From contig CP034991.1 of assembly GCA_004026145.2 (NCBI GenBank), positions 5,189,794-5,253,793 of the forward strand: a stretch of 64,000 bases of DNA. The letters are read 5' to 3'. A program made the translations under genes and the position numbers. Below, piece after piece: positions 9,652 to 22,588 of this stretch (positions within the stretch are counted from its first letter, which is position 1; each line of letters opens with the position of its first letter). Source of the DNA: Takifugu bimaculatus. Lineage: Eukaryota > Chordata > Actinopteri > Tetraodontiformes > Tetraodontidae. A model generated the notes under the pieces. The model was not told the DNA's origin, made no database searches, and saw only the letters and a list, made by a program, of their open reading frames with translations.

Positions 9652-10332
9652 TTAAGCAGCTCTTTCGGTTCCCCTGGCAACCGCAGCATTTTGGAGGAGC
9701 TGACACCGGCTGTCTTCCTTTATTGCCTCTTCTCCATTGGTTTTGACATTGTTACTGTAGTGCCTGTTTTATCAATACTTTAACCACTGTTGTGCCCAGA
9801 GTTGTTTCAATAACATGGTGTCTGCCAAACAAATACTCAAGAAATAGAAATGTTTGCATTAGTTTGGCTCATCCTGCTCATGTGTCGACTCTGCAGCCCG
9901 GCTATGCATACATGCCAACACCCAATCCTATATGAACACTGACAAAGACTGCTCACAATAAGTCAGGCAAACTTGTTGATCCAGTAAAAGTTGATTGACT
10001 GCTAGATGAACTTTGTTGGTAACTGCTCCACCTAAGCACAGCTGCAGTCTTGGAAGGTTTTTGATGGTAATTTGATACGATGTATGCTAAAGGACGAGGG
10101 CATTTGTATACATTTGGGGCTTTTCACTCTCTTAGGACCCAAAATGTAAATCCAGGGTTCCATTTGCTGCCTTCGGCTTCTTAACAGAAAGATCACAACA
10201 TGTGAAAGTCAGTGGTGTACTGTTCTTTTATCACTGAACCCCCTCTAAGCTCGTGTCTTATCACCACCATGGTTTTACTTATTTCAAATTATAAATTGTC
10301 TCTAGTTCTTGTATTTCATGTATTTCATGCAG

Positions 10333-10580
10333 CCAATGAGTCAAAAATAAAAGAAGATCCACAGAACAAAAACCTTGTTGTGAATCAAAACCCAAAAATC
10401 AGTCAACTGGCTGCACCGCCTCCGGTCCCCAAGGTACCTGAACGCTCACTGGCCACTGTACCTCTCCAGGCTTCGGACTTCCAGCATCTTCAGATTAAGA
10501 CACGAGGCACCGGAGGCCGAGCAGACAACTTATCTTTGCAAAATGTGTCATTCAACAGTCAGGTGCCAGATGATAACTGA
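10333..10580 (+). CDS. Terminal exon of an unrecognised plus-strand gene, unit 2
   Basis: Same translation as the unit 1 copy, with the same acceptor tract containing the doubled TATTTCATG. No disabling change is present. Confidence 0.45.
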
Positions 10581-11307
10581 ATAAGAACATTCAATGAAAG
10601 AACACAGCAGGACGTACTAACACGGATCATAGCTGTGATGATTAAAGTTGCCGATTTTGGATGAATATATGAGGAGCAGCAGCAACAACAACAAACGGAA
10701 TTTTAAAGCTGAAATTTTTGTCCGTTCTGACCCTAAAATGCACGAATAATTATTAAGAAAAATAATTAAAAAAAAAAAAAATCAATCCATTTGTTTCTTC
10801 TATTTAACTCTTTAAATGACCTAGTTGCAAAGAAACACCTCAGTACAGAAAAAAATTATTGTGTGTTATTATTTAATTGTGTGTTAATCATTTGCAGTCA
10901 GGGTCAAACACATGCCACCACTTATACATCACCACATAACATATCCCACTTATAACTTAAATGACCAAAAATAATATACTTTATTTTCCTGCACAAATGG
11001 AATTTAGTTTTCAAAATCAAAGTCAGCGATAATCAGGAATCAGTCACATTTACCTTTTTTGAACCCTTCCATTGGCACCCTGCCATCGAGATGAGAGATG
11101 TGTAAAATGATTAACTCAACATCGAGTCCAAAAGCCAGTTTAGTCCAGCAACATAAAACTGATAAAATAAGGAACAGAGCTGTAAAACACTTCATTTAGT
11201 ACACACCCTGCACGGCTGGAGTGAAGGGCAAAATATCCAACGCCCGTATGCAGCAAAATCATTATAGAACATTTGAATCTGTAACGCAAAGTAGCTGTTT
11301 AGTGGCA

Positions 11308-11647
11308 CCTAAACCTAAGAATCTACCCACCTAAACCTGAGAATCTACCCACCTAAACCTGAGAATCTACCCACCTAAACCTGAGAATCTACCCACCTAA
11401 ACCTGAGAATCTACCCACCTAAACCTGAGAATCTACCCAGCTAAACCTGAGAATCTACACACCTAAACCTGAGAATCTACCCACCTAAACCTGAGAATCT
11501 ACCCACCTAAACCTGAGAATCTACCCACCTAAATCTGAGAATCTACCCACCTAAACCTGAGAATCTACACACCTAAACCTGAGAATCTACCCACCTAAAC
11601 CTGAGAATCTACCCACCTAAACCTGAGAATCTACCCAGCTAAACCTG
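11308..11647. repeat. 22-bp minisatellite, unit 2
   Basis: About 15 monomers, three more than unit 1 in an otherwise near-identical region. Confidence 0.95.
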
Positions 11648-11894
11648 TACTTCACTTGGTCACTGATTACGGTGGGACTGGACTGTTCACGAACAGTCGG
11701 GAACATTTGCATCAAACCACAGAGCTAAATAGAAAAACAACCCCCCCCCCCAACAGGCTCAGGAAAGAGGAAAACGTTCCTATCAACAGTCCTGGGTCAG
11801 AGCCGGGCCTCATTATGAAGTGAGAGTGGGAAAGAGAATGTGGTGGTTTTTTTAATTTAGTAAAAACAAATTATTCTTCTTAAGTGCAGCTACA

Positions 11895-11930
<36 letters not shown>

Positions 11931-11933
11931 TGT

Positions 11934-13016
11934 TTACGTCGCCACTAAAAACCACTTGTACAGGTCAGGGACGTATCTGAAGACCCTGCTCACGCTCAGG
12001 TGGTGGCAGGCCTGGCAGATGGGGTGCAGGAACCGGTACTTTTCGTCAGCAAACGGGGTCCCGATGGTGTAAAACTTCCGCCAGTCGAAGTATCTCAGGT
12101 AGGCCTCCTCGTCCTGGTCGAGGCTCTGGAGGTGCGCGGCCAGGGCTGCGGAATCGGCAAAATCGTTCACGTGAATGAAGGAAGAACCCGGGACAAAACT
12201 CTCGTAGTTTCTCCTCGGGGGGCCCAGGGCCACCGGGACGGTCCCGAGGGCCAGAGGCGTGGTGAACTTCTCGGTGATGTAATCTCTGTGAATGGAGCTC
12301 TCGAAGGACAGGTAGAACTTGCAGCTTTTGATGGTGGACAGGTAGTCCTCGCCCTCCATCTTGTCGATGAGGTCCACCGCGATGTGCTTGAGGAGGTCCA
12401 TGTAGGCGTTGTAGGTCTGACTGAAGGTGTTGGTCATCTCTTTGCTGTCCACGATCCAGCAGACCAAACGCCGCTTCGGCAGAGGCGTGAAGCCTTTTTC
12501 CGGGGTTTTCCTGGCAGAGACCTTCCACCGTACCTGGATGTCGGCGTCCTTCCTGTAAGTCATGGTCAGATTGAAAAGCGCTTGTATGCCCGGGATCTGC
12601 TGGGAGACCAAGGGGGGGTCTGGGTTGAACCAGATCCACCTCTGAGTTCTGGTGCGGGAGGTGGGCAGGTTGGACAGGTCCTGGCTGATTGCTTTGTGAT
12701 ATATCAAAACCCCGTCCACTTCGGAGGCCAACAATTTATCATCCGACAGCTGGCAGTCGCCAATCCCCAGGAGCGTCTTGCAATCCTGCAGATCGAACTT
12801 TTTGTTCTCGGGCCAGAACCAGACGAGCAACACGGGTTTTTTCCGGCGGGTCTTTGCCGACGCGTTCCCCGACTTCTCAGTCTCTGACCACTCGACCGGG
12901 GAAGGATGACATTTGGGTAAGGGGGACGACTTGAAGTACATTAATAACGGAACCGTGGACAGGATGAGGATCACCAGCGTCAGATTTCGCAACACGCCCG
13001 TGCTGAGGACGGTCAT
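11934..13016 (-). CDS. fut9-like: Alpha-1,3-fucosyltransferase, FUT9-like, copy 2
   Basis: Translation is identical to copy 1 over the whole frame, including the upstream extension to 13064, so the start argument is the same (acceptor TTTCTAG, then 8 bases, then ATG). Copies 1 and 2 form their own subtype: Pro23, Leu95, Gln145, Leu179, Ser199 and Met206 (numbering from the proposed start), where copies 3-6 have Leu, Ser, Lys, Pro, Asn and Val at the matching positions (Tyr205-Val206 is His-Val in copy 6). Ser199 removes the NQT sequon carried by the others; NAS at 51 and NLT at 149 remain. The identity with copy 1 points to a very recent duplication or conversion. Confidence 0.9.
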   Translation of the reverse strand: MTVLSTGVLRNLTLVILILSTVPLLMYFKSSPLPKCHPSPVEWSETEKSGNASAKTRRKKPVLLVWFWPENKKFDLQDCKTLLGIGDCQLSDDKLLASEVDGVLIYHKAISQDLSNLPTSRTRTQRWIWFNPDPPLVSQQIPGIQALFNLTMTYRKDADIQVRWKVSARKTPEKGFTPLPKRRLVCWIVDSKEMTNTFSQTYNAYMDLLKHIAVDLIDKMEGEDYLSTIKSCKFYLSFESSIHRDYITEKFTTPLALGTVPVALGPPRRNYESFVPGSSFIHVNDFADSAALAAHLQSLDQDEEAYLRYFDWRKFYTIGTPFADEKYRFLHPICQACHHLSVSRVFRYVPDLYKWFLVAT

Positions 13017-13145
13017 GATGGACCCTAGAAACAGGAATAGTCGCTTTAGCCACCGGAAACACATCCATGCTGCGGGTTCGAGCCGCCTCCCAAAGCCATT
13101 TTAATAAAACTAAGCGTTAAACTTCGACAGGATAAAGAACTTTAC

Positions 13146-13263
13146 CTCCGTTTTGGGGCCGCCAGCCTCTCCCTCACCTGTCCTTCGATGCGCGCTGCCG
13201 TAACTCCTGAGCGAAGCCCCGCCCCTTTGTGGCTCGAGCAGCCCAGCCACATGACGTCACTCG
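13146..13263 (-). promoter_or_regulatory. Promoter-like region and 5' exon of copy 2
   Basis: CRE at 13252-13259, same GC box and same GTAAAG donor as unit 1. Confidence 0.5.
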
Positions 13264-14032
13264 AAGAAAAGTCGCTGTTCGCACAGACTGTTACAATAGT
13301 GCACGTTAGATACTTTATTCTCAGACTAGAAAACAGAATTGCGTTGTGAGGAGTCAGTGCAGTCAGTACACAACAGTATCCTGTCATTGCATTTCAGACA
13401 GGTGCAACATGACCTGCGTGACATACTGTCAAACAGGTTTTCCGGGTTTGTGTTTGGTGAAGCAAGTTAATCAACACCAGACAGCCATCTTACCTTTTTC
13501 TGAATATGCCCTGAGGCGGCACCATTTACACTTACTAAATAATGGGTGCCGCAGGGCTGTGAGGTTTATAAACGTGGCGTCTGTCAGACGACATATGCGA
13601 GTGAGTGCGGCAGCTGCAATTATGGCATTACATGAAGACGATATGTGACCATACGAGCACGTTTGAATTATAATTCAAATAACAGGAACGATTATACAAA
13701 GACTGACTGGGACATCAAGAGAGTTGTCTGTAACGGATTGTGGCGATTACTTGGGGTGTTTGTTTCACACAGGTCATAAAGGGGTGTGTCGTACCTGCTG
13801 ACGTGTTTGGGCTCCAGCTTCAGCCTTCGTCAGGGTCCAGCCGTGTCCCTCCTCCCACCCCTCACTCCGTCCTTGGAATGAACATCCCCCCGACCCCGTT
13901 GATGGTCCCGCTTCCTCCGCTCGGTAGACTCCTCGCTCCATCTTCTAGATCTGTTAGTTTCACTTGTGATGACTTTCCCTCCGTCCCCGTCTGTGATGTG
14001 GTCGCTCCTTCCACATGGATCTGTTATAGCTG

Positions 14033-14095
14033 CAAATAATAGCTGCAATGATGCAATGATAGCTGCAATAATGCAATTATAGCTGTAATAATGCA
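14033..14095. repeat. 20-bp minisatellite, unit 2
   Basis: The shortest version, about three monomers. Confidence 0.9.
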
Positions 14096-15090
14096 GGTTT
14101 CACCTGCACGATACAGGCCAACACTCTTGAGGCATCAGGTAGAGGATCACTAGAAATAGAAAAGTCTGGACAAACCCAGGAACCCCTCTCACCACCACAG
14201 ACAGCACGGACAACACACAATTCACCCACGAACAAGAACCAACCGCATCAAAGCATTCCTGGACATGAACCTTCACCACAGAGAAGAAAGTAGCATCCAG
14301 ATCACAAACCCACTCAAAGAGGAGTACCCCCTCTGGACCTCAGCACACCGACTTCCAGTGGTCAGAACTCTTTAGAACCGGACCAGCACCATAACCAACA
14401 ATGAGGACAGACAGGAGAAGCAAAACCAAGTACAACACTCTCCCACGATCTGCCAATAGCGCACTGTAAAGGGTGGCAAGAACAAGCCAAGCAGGAAGAA
14501 GAAAGAGGAAAAGAAACAAAAATAGGGGGGGGGGGTAACTGGACTGATGCAATGCAGGTTGAGAAAAATACCAACACAGTAGCAGAACCACACACACAAC
14601 TCTGAAAACGCCCAAAGGCCCGTTAACACCGGTCCGGTAAGGCAGCCTCATTTACAAATGCCCGCGCCACTAAAAGGACCTACAATGGAGAAACTGGAAG
14701 ACCACAGGCACAAACCTTTTGAAAGCTCCCCTCAGCCATCTTTAGACGCTTGAAACACTGAGTCCGCAGAGACGGAGATCTTTGTAAGAAATATTTGAAA
14801 TAAAGCAGAAGGTATTTGATCTCCTCACAGGTCCAGCAATGAGTGTTGACACCAAGCAAACCCATTGCTTTATAAAATAAGCCAGGGATTAAAAGGCACT
14901 AAATCTTGTTTTGACTAATACTGTGATACACCCACACTAAGGTGGGATGTACAAACGCTTCAGGGCTGCACTTCATGGCCTCAAAGCATGTGGAGAAGCA
15001 AGACGATCCACATATGTGGCTGAGGTCAAGAAGACTCTTTAAGGGCTGTTGGCAGCTCCAAGCTGAGATGATCAAAGGATGTGTTGTTTC

Positions 15091-15172
<82 letters not shown>
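15091..15172. repeat. (TCAA)n, unit 2
   Basis: About 20 uninterrupted copies. Confidence 0.97.
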
Positions 15173-15469
15173 CTTGTTACTTATTTAGCTTAATCATCTC
15201 AGAGGCTTTACTTTCTTACTTTTACTTGAGTAGAAAAGTTGAATCAGTACATCAGTATTTTTTTTGGCATCCACACATTTACTGAAGGACAGAATGTGAC
15301 GCCAGTGCTGCTGTGTTGCATCAAATGAGCGCGTTCCACTCAGGTGTCTCCATCACAGGGCAACATCTGGGCACATCTGCCAGCGTGCACAGCTGCTGGT
15401 GCCACAGAAAATAAAGGAGAGAAAATGAGAGAGAAAAGGGAAAAGCTGATGCCGTACATGGTCTCACAA

Positions 15470-15470
<1 letters not shown>

Positions 15471-15558
<88 letters not shown>
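15471..15558. repeat. (CA)n, unit 2
   Basis: About 44 copies. Confidence 0.97.
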
Positions 15559-15562
<4 letters not shown>

Positions 15563-16767
15563 CAACCACATTGGGACTCTTAGAATGGGCAGTTTTGAAT
15601 AGAATCTCCTTTTAATGAAGTACTTGGCATATTTTACAATAAAGGAATCCCACCTCAGGCCAAAAGGGATACAAATGTAAGTTTAAAAAGTAGACTAACT
15701 CCTGCGCTGTGGTCATTCGGTATTATCACACACACACACACGGAAAACTCAACTCATAACTGGGTCGTGCTACACTGGATACAAATTAGCAAGTTTTTTT
15801 TGCGGCGCTGAGGGAGAAGAAAAGACCAAGCAAGCGTTCTGGTGTGTTAGACGACGGGGGGATGACACCACTGCCTTTCCTTTGTGTGAATAAAAAAACT
15901 GAATTAAGTTGAACTCCAAGAATAAAAGAGAGCAGACTGACTGACATACATCAGTATAGTTTAAAGCACATTCGACCTTGTAACAGTCAGTTACAAATGC
16001 CCACACCACTAAGCCAGTTATGTTGTCAGTGCAGTTTTATTTTCCTCGCTGAACAACTCCAGCATGGTGACACCCTCTGCTCGATGCCTGGCTCCCCGTT
16101 TCCACGTAGTCACACCATGCTGCACAATTTACATCTGCTTAACACATAAGTACAATAGTGTGTAGGTGTGGGCGGCACGCTGGCTGTCAAAGATCCCAGG
16201 TCTTCTTCTTGTCAACTCTGGGTTGGAGAGAAGATAGGAGAGAGGTGGGCAAGGATCAGCAAAGGTCAACTGGGGCTCTTTTTTCTCTGTTTTCTCATTT
16301 TGTTCCCCACACACAGATTTCTAGATGTTCTGATTTCAGTTTGGCACACAGATCCTGGGTGCGTACCTCTTCGATATACGCCCACATTAAGCAAACCAGT
16401 GCGACAGGTTAGACAGCTTCTTCTGAGGGAAACATCCAGGTGTCTGGTTTGTACAGGAAGGAATTTTTACCTGCTGTATTTAACAGGGTGATTGCGCCCT
16501 GAGAGCCTGAGACACAGCCAATCAGCTTAACGGGTTACCGGCAGAATGCAAATAATTACATTTGAAATTAAATTTGTGCTGAACTTTGTGCTTTAAATCG
16601 GAGCGACAGATTTGGAAGGCAGCTCCATCTACACCTGCTTCTCAAACAAGCTTTAATACTGCTCTGATGTGACACCTTTCACTCTGTTATAAAATAAAAT
16701 GACAGCGGTTTGTTGTCATAGCATACATGTTTCATTCTGTCTTTATAGCAAACACAGACTGACTGAC

Positions 16768-19700
16768 CGGATGATGCTGGCTGGAATGTTGACATACTCC
16801 ATCGGAATGATCCGTCCCAGCTCCTGGAGGCTGTTCACATATCTTACTGCTGAACTTTGTGCTGAAGAAAAACACAAAAGCGTCACGTCACGTATGTAAA
16901 ATGTGCCGTCACAAAGTTGCTACAAACTCAGGTGAACTGTCAGGTGAGCTGCTCCAACATTACCGACGTACATTTCAGAGTATGGGTGGAACATTTCCTC
17001 TAAATGTTTCATTTCAGTTTTAATAAATCCATTTTTTTGAATCACCAAAATTGCTTTTCTTTTAACACTCTGAAGTTCAAAATCTTGATCTTTATTTTCT
17101 TGTGAAATGTTTCCATATTTTGGTAATGATGCCACTCTGAGGAAGGGACGTGGAGTTTACTAGATCAACGGATTTACGAGGAAGTAACCTTATAAGTTAT
17201 AAGCAGTCACGTGCGGTGAGGTTCATGGCTGGTGAGGCACTGACTCCTCAAGAGTCAGATTTATGATTGTAAGAACTGAAAAAAGCATCTTATTTTTCCA
17301 ACAGCATACAACTACTGATAATGCTTCATATCCCATCAGCATTCCTCTTTCAATTACACTCACAAACCAACACAAACATATAGACAGGAAGATATTTGTC
17401 CTATAAAGAACTTTCTTTTATAGCTATGGATAGAGCACCCACCTTGTGTTTTAAGAAATTCATATAAACTGTACCCCTCCCTGGGCTACCACCTTATTGT
17501 GGTGGAGGGGTTTGCGTGTCCCAATGATCCCAGGAGCTCCGTTGTCTGGGGCTTTATGCCCCTGGTAGGGCCACCCATGGCAAACAGGTCCTAGGTGAGG
17601 GATCAGACGAAGCGTAGCCCAGACCTCCTTATGATGAAGAACAGCATTGGTCCTACGTTTCCCTTGCCCGGATGCGGGTCACCGGGGCCCCCTCCTGGAG
17701 CCAGGCCTCGGGGTGGGGCACGTTGGTGAGCGCCTGGTGGCCGGACCTCTGCCCATGGAGTCCGGCCGGGCACAGCCCGAAGAGGCAACATGGGACCCCC
17801 TTCCCGTGGGCTCACCACCTGTAGGAGGGGCCAAGGGGGTCGGGTGCATTGTGTTTTGGGTAGCGGCCGGAGGCAGGGACCTTGGCGGTCTGATCCCCGG
17901 CTGCATAAACTGGCTCTAGGGACATGGAATGTCACCTCTCTGGTGGGAAAGGAGCCTCAGTTGGTGCGCGAGGTTGAGAAGTTCCGACTAGATATAGTTG
18001 GCCTCACCTTGACGCATGGCAAGGGCTATGGATCCAGTCTTCTTGAGGGGGGTTGGACTCTATCACTCTGGAGTTGCCGATGGTGAGAGGCGACGAGCAG
18101 GGGTGGTAATTCTCGTTGCTCCCCAGCTCAGTGCCTGTATATTCGAGTTTACCCTGGTTGATGAGAGGGTAGCCTCCCTTCGCCTTCGGGTGGGGGGACG
18201 GATCCTGACTGTTGTTTGTGCCTATGGTCCAAACAGCAGTTCAGCGTATCCACCCTTTTTGGAGTCCTTAGAGGGAGTGCTGGAGAGTGCTCCTTCTGGG
18301 GGCTCCCTCGTCCTCCTGGGTGACTTCAATGCTCACGTTGGCAATGACAGTGTGACCTGGAGAGGGGTGATTGGGAAGAACGGCCCCCCTGATCTGAACC
18401 CGAGTGGTGTTTTGTTACTGGACTTCTGTGCTCGTCTCAGATTGTCCATAACAAACACCTTGTTCAGACATAAAGGCGTCCACATGTGCACTTGGCACCA
18501 GGACGCCTTAGGCCGCAGATCGATGATCGACTTTGTGGTTGTGTCATCGGATTTGCGGCCGCATGTTCTGGACACTCGGGCGAAGAGGGGGCGGAGCTGT
18601 CAACTGATCACCACCTGGTGGTGAGTTGGCTCCGATGGTGGGGAAGGATGCCGGACAGACCTGGCAGGCCCAAACGTGTTGTGAGGGTCTGCTGGGAACG
18701 CCTGGCAGAGTCCCCTGTCAGAAGGAGCTTCAACTCACGCCTCCGGGAGAGCTTTGAACATGTCCCGGGGGAGGCGGGGGACATTGAGTCCGAGTGGACC
18801 ATGTTCCGTGCCTCCATTGTTGAGGTGGCTGACCGGTGCTGTGGCCGCAAGGTGGTTGGTGCCTGTCGTGGCAGCAATATCCGAACCCGTGAGGGATGCC
18901 GTCAAGCTGAAGAAGGAGTCGTATCGGGCCTTACTGGCCTGTGGGACTCCTGAGGCAGCAGATGGGTACCGGCGTACCAAGCGGAGTGCAGCTACGGCCG
19001 TTGCCGAGGCAAAGACCCGGGCGTGGGAAGAGTTCGGTGAGGCCATGGAGAACGACTTTCGGACGGCCTCGAAAAGGTTCTGGACCACCATCCGGCGTCT
19101 GAGGAGGGGGAAGCAGTGCACTGTCAACACTGTGTATAGTGGTGATGGTGTGCTGCTGACCTCAACTCGGGATGTTGTGGATCGGTGGAAGGAATACTTC
19201 GAGGACCTCCTCAATCCCACCAACACGCCTTCCAGTGAGGAAGTAGGGCCTGGGGACCTGGAGATGGGCTCTTATATCTCCGGGGCTGAAGTTGCCGAGG
19301 TAGTCAAAAAACTCCTCGGTGGCAAGGCCCCGGGGGTGGATGAGATCCGCCCGGAGTTCCTTAAGGCTCTGGATGTTGTAGGGCTGTCATGGTTGACTCG
19401 ACTCTGCAACATTGCGTGGACATCGGGGGCAGTGCCGCTGGATTGGCAGACCGGGGTGGTAGTCCCTCTTTTTAAGAAGGGGGACCGGAGGGTGTGTTCC
19501 AACTATAGGGGGATCACACTCCTCAGCCTCCCTGGTAAGGTCTATTCAGGGGTACTGGAGAGGAGGGTCCGCCGGACAGTCGAACCTTGGATTGGATGTG
19601 GTTTTCGTCCTGGGCGTGGAACAGTGGACCAGCTCTACACCCTCAGCAGGGTCTTCGAGGGTCATGGGAGTTTGCCCAACCAGTCCACATGTGTTTTGTG

Positions 19701-22135
19701 GACTTGGAGAAGGCATTCGACCGTGTCCCTCGGGGGGTCCTGTGGGGGGTCCTCCGAGAGTATGGGGTGTCGGGCCCGCTGATACGGGCCGTCCGCTCCC
19801 TGTACGATCGGTGCCAGAGTTTGGTCCGAATTGCTGGCAGTAAGTCGAACTCGTTTCCGGTGAGGGTTGGTCTCCGCCAGGGCTGCCCTTTGTCACCGAT
19901 TCTGTTCATAATTTTTATGGACAGAATTTCTAGGTGCAGTCATGGTGTTGAGGGGGTCCGGTTTGGTGACCTCAGGATCGGGTCTCTGCTTTTTGCGGAT
20001 GATGTGGTCCTGTTGGCGTCATCGGCCCGTGACCTCCAACTATCACTGGATCAGTTCGCCGCCGCATGTGAAGTGGCTGGGATGAAAATCAGCACCTCCA
20101 AATCCGAGGCCATGGTTCTCAACCGGAAAAAGGTGGAGTGCCTTCTCCGGGTCAAGGAGGAGATCCTGCCCCAAGTGGAGGAGTTCAAGTACCTCGGGGT
20201 CTTGTTCACGAGTGAGGGAAGAATGGAGCGGGAGATCGACAGGCGGATCGGTGCGGCGTCCGCAGTAATGCGGACTCTGCACCGGTCCGTAGTGGTGAAG
20301 AGATTTACCGGTCGATCTTCGTTCCTACCCTCACCTATGGTCATGAGCTTTGGGTAATGACCGAAAGAACAAGATCGCGGGTACAAGTGGCTGAAATGAG
20401 CTTCCTCCGTAGGGTGGCTGGGCTCTCCCTTAGAGATAGGGTGAGAAGCTCTGCCATCCGGGAGGAGCTCGGAGTAGAGCCGCTGCTCCTCCGCGTTGAG
20501 AGGAGCCAGATGAGGTGGCTTGGGCATCTAGTTAGGATGCCCCCTGGGCGCCTCCCTGGTGAGGTGTTCAGGGCATGTCCCTCCGGTAGGAGACCCCCGG
20601 GAAGACCCAGGACACGTTGGAGAGACTATGTCTCTCGACTGGCCTGGGAACGCCTGGGGATCCCTCCGGATGAGCTAGAGGAAGTAGCTGGGGAGAGGGA
20701 AGTCTGGGCTTCTCTCCTTAGGCTGCTGCCCCCGTGACCCGACCCCGGATAAGGGGTAGAGAATGGATGGATGGATATAAACTGTAAACAAATTAAAGTG
20801 CAGAGATGTTTGCAGCACGAATTTAATTTTTGTAATTTTTCAAACTTTAAATTCTGGTGCTTCAATAAATTTTAATAAAGTTTGCCTATTAAAATGAGCC
20901 AGCGCTGCAGCAAGAAAGCACCTGCCAATCTGCGTACGCCCCCTTGAGGTGAGACAGAGTACTGCCTGCCTCACCTGCTGACTTTTCTCTGCACTTTATT
21001 GTGCGATCAGCAGGAAAAGTTCTCTCACACATGCATAAAAGACATTACATAGACTGCAGAAAGTCATGGTGTATAATGACTATTTCTGTAAAGTTCATAT
21101 TAGCGATATGCTGAGGAACAAAAACTGGCACACCTCATGCAACCCAGTTTGTATTGGATCATGCAGTCAGACGTGAGGCACAATTCGCCCCTGCCTCACC
21201 CGCGGTTTCTGCCCTGGATTTGATCGGAAAAACTCAACTTCAGCAATTTTTACTCAATAAAATGGCAGAAATGTGTAGTCATACTCCAAATGCATTTTTA
21301 ACACATATCAGTGGAAAATATTAATATTTATTTATGTACACTTGTTCTTTCTTTGGTCAGCATGACCGCACGTCAGTGGTTATAAGGAACGTTAAAAGTT
21401 AAAAAAGTTGGCTGGAACCTAATAAAGGGCCTTGTGATCCCCAGCAAAGTCCGTATAAATCAGGAAGGATGGACAATGATGAACATTTTAAGGTTTTTCT
21501 TCAGCCTGCGGGAAAAGAGGAGAATCAAAGAAGAATTAAAACAAACATAAAACACACAATCGTCCCAGAAAAACAGAAATGTTGTTTACGTTCAGAGCCT
21601 GACTGCTGCCTCTTAGTAGCAAACAGGAATGCAGAAGAACAGGCCTTGATGGCAGCATGTGTGAATCTTACCTTCGATCAATCATCTGATAGCACTTTTT
21701 CATCCATGAAAATCCTGGTAGTCTCCTGCGTGGTGTGGCGCCATTCAGGTACACGATCATATAATCTTCTGCCACCATTAACTCCAAGGTGTTTATGACG
21801 TACCTGCATAAACCAGGGTAACTCACACTCTCTCTGCTCACAATTTGAAAACAGCCGTTTGTGTCACTGTAACATAATTCCATGCCCCCGTTGAGCTCAA
21901 ATCTGTCTACTATTGAGCTTCACTCTTGGACACTTTTGGTGTCTGACATAAAAGAAACAAAAGAAAAACACAACTGGCAAAAACAGACCAAATGAACGTT
22001 GTTGGACGATACTGCTCCATGTGGCGTCTACTTACAGAAAAAGGTTTTCCATGACATAACTGTAATTGTCACAGTTGCTGTCTGGCAGGAAGCATGCTGA
22101 AAACACAATGATGGCGTTTCGCTCGGCCTAAAAGC
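16768..22135 (-). pseudogene. BNIP2/caytaxin-like BCH-domain gene fragment, unit 2
   Basis: Exons on the minus strand: A 22036-22135, B 21672-21803, C 21419-21505, D 16768-16861. Exon A has the same TAG in place of Tyr as unit 1. Exon B keeps a good donor (GAAG|GTAAG). Exon C reads LKKNLKMF and is intact. Exon D has lost 5 bases after KFSS, so the frame shifts before RIKYVNRLQ. The LINE fills most of the C-D intron. The splice-site layout matches a normal BCH gene, so this is a genomic segment and not a retrocopy. Confidence 0.8.
17474..20774 (+). mobile_element. LINE retrotransposon, near full length, disabled (unit 2)
   Basis: A non-LTR element of about 3.3 kb with target duplications ATATAAACTGTA at 17462-17473 and 20775-20786. 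The 5' part (to about 17910) is a GC-rich leader. An AP-type endonuclease follows: TWNVTSL near 17925, GDFNAHVGND near 18325, SMIDFVVVSSD near 18520 and STDHHLV near 18600. Reverse transcriptase follows: KAPGVDEIRPE near 19330, FRPGRGT, DLEKAFDRVPRG, GLRQGCPLSP and FADDVVLL near 20000. The frame breaks near 18060, 18590, 18900, 19660 and 20330, and about 10 bases before CGFRPGRG are missing relative to unit 4. The tail ends CCCCGGATAAGGGG then GGATGGAT repeats. The family is common in fish; I am unsure of its clade. Confidence 0.92.
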
Positions 22136-22212
22136 CTGTAAACGAGAGAGAAAACACTGAAAACGCACCACATAAACCCAGACGGACCCTTGACTGTGAG
22201 CACCGCACGCAT

Positions 22213-22226
22213 CCAGTAGAGGGCAG
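22213..22226 (+). promoter_or_regulatory. Second CTCF-like motif, unit 2
   Basis: CCAGTAGAGGGCAG fits the recalled CTCF core at every position. It lies upstream (minus sense) of BCH exon A. Confidence 0.45.
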
Positions 22227-22325
22227 ACTTGTGCGCTTTCAAACTAACGCATACGACACAATCTGGCAACACTGGATTTACCAGTGCTCAGAACTTGTAC
22301 AATTTTAAGAGGCCCAGGCCTGTCT

Positions 22326-22335
22326 GGGGGGGGGG
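22326..22335 (+). repeat. Poly-G tract, unit 2 (10 G)
   Basis: The shortest form of the tract next to the second CRE block. Confidence 0.95.
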
Positions 22336-22354
22336 ACACACACACACCATTTTA

Positions 22355-22588
22355 GCCCCTTTGTGGCTAGAGCAGCCCAGCCACATGACGTCACTCGAAG
22401 AAAAGTTGCTGTTCGCTCAGACTGTTACAATAGTGCACGTTAGATACTTTATTCTCAGACTAGAAAACAGAATTGCGTTGTGAGGAGTCAGTAGCGCGCG
22501 CGCGCGCGCGTGTGTGTTTTTAAAAAAGGACATAATGAGCAACACAACAGTATCCTGTAATTACAGGTGCAGACAGGTGCGACATGAC
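22355..22588 (-). promoter_or_regulatory. Second CRE-containing block, unit 2
   Basis: CRE at 22386-22393. It is followed by an alternating GC tract (about 22494-22510), a possible Z-DNA-forming stretch. Confidence 0.4.
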
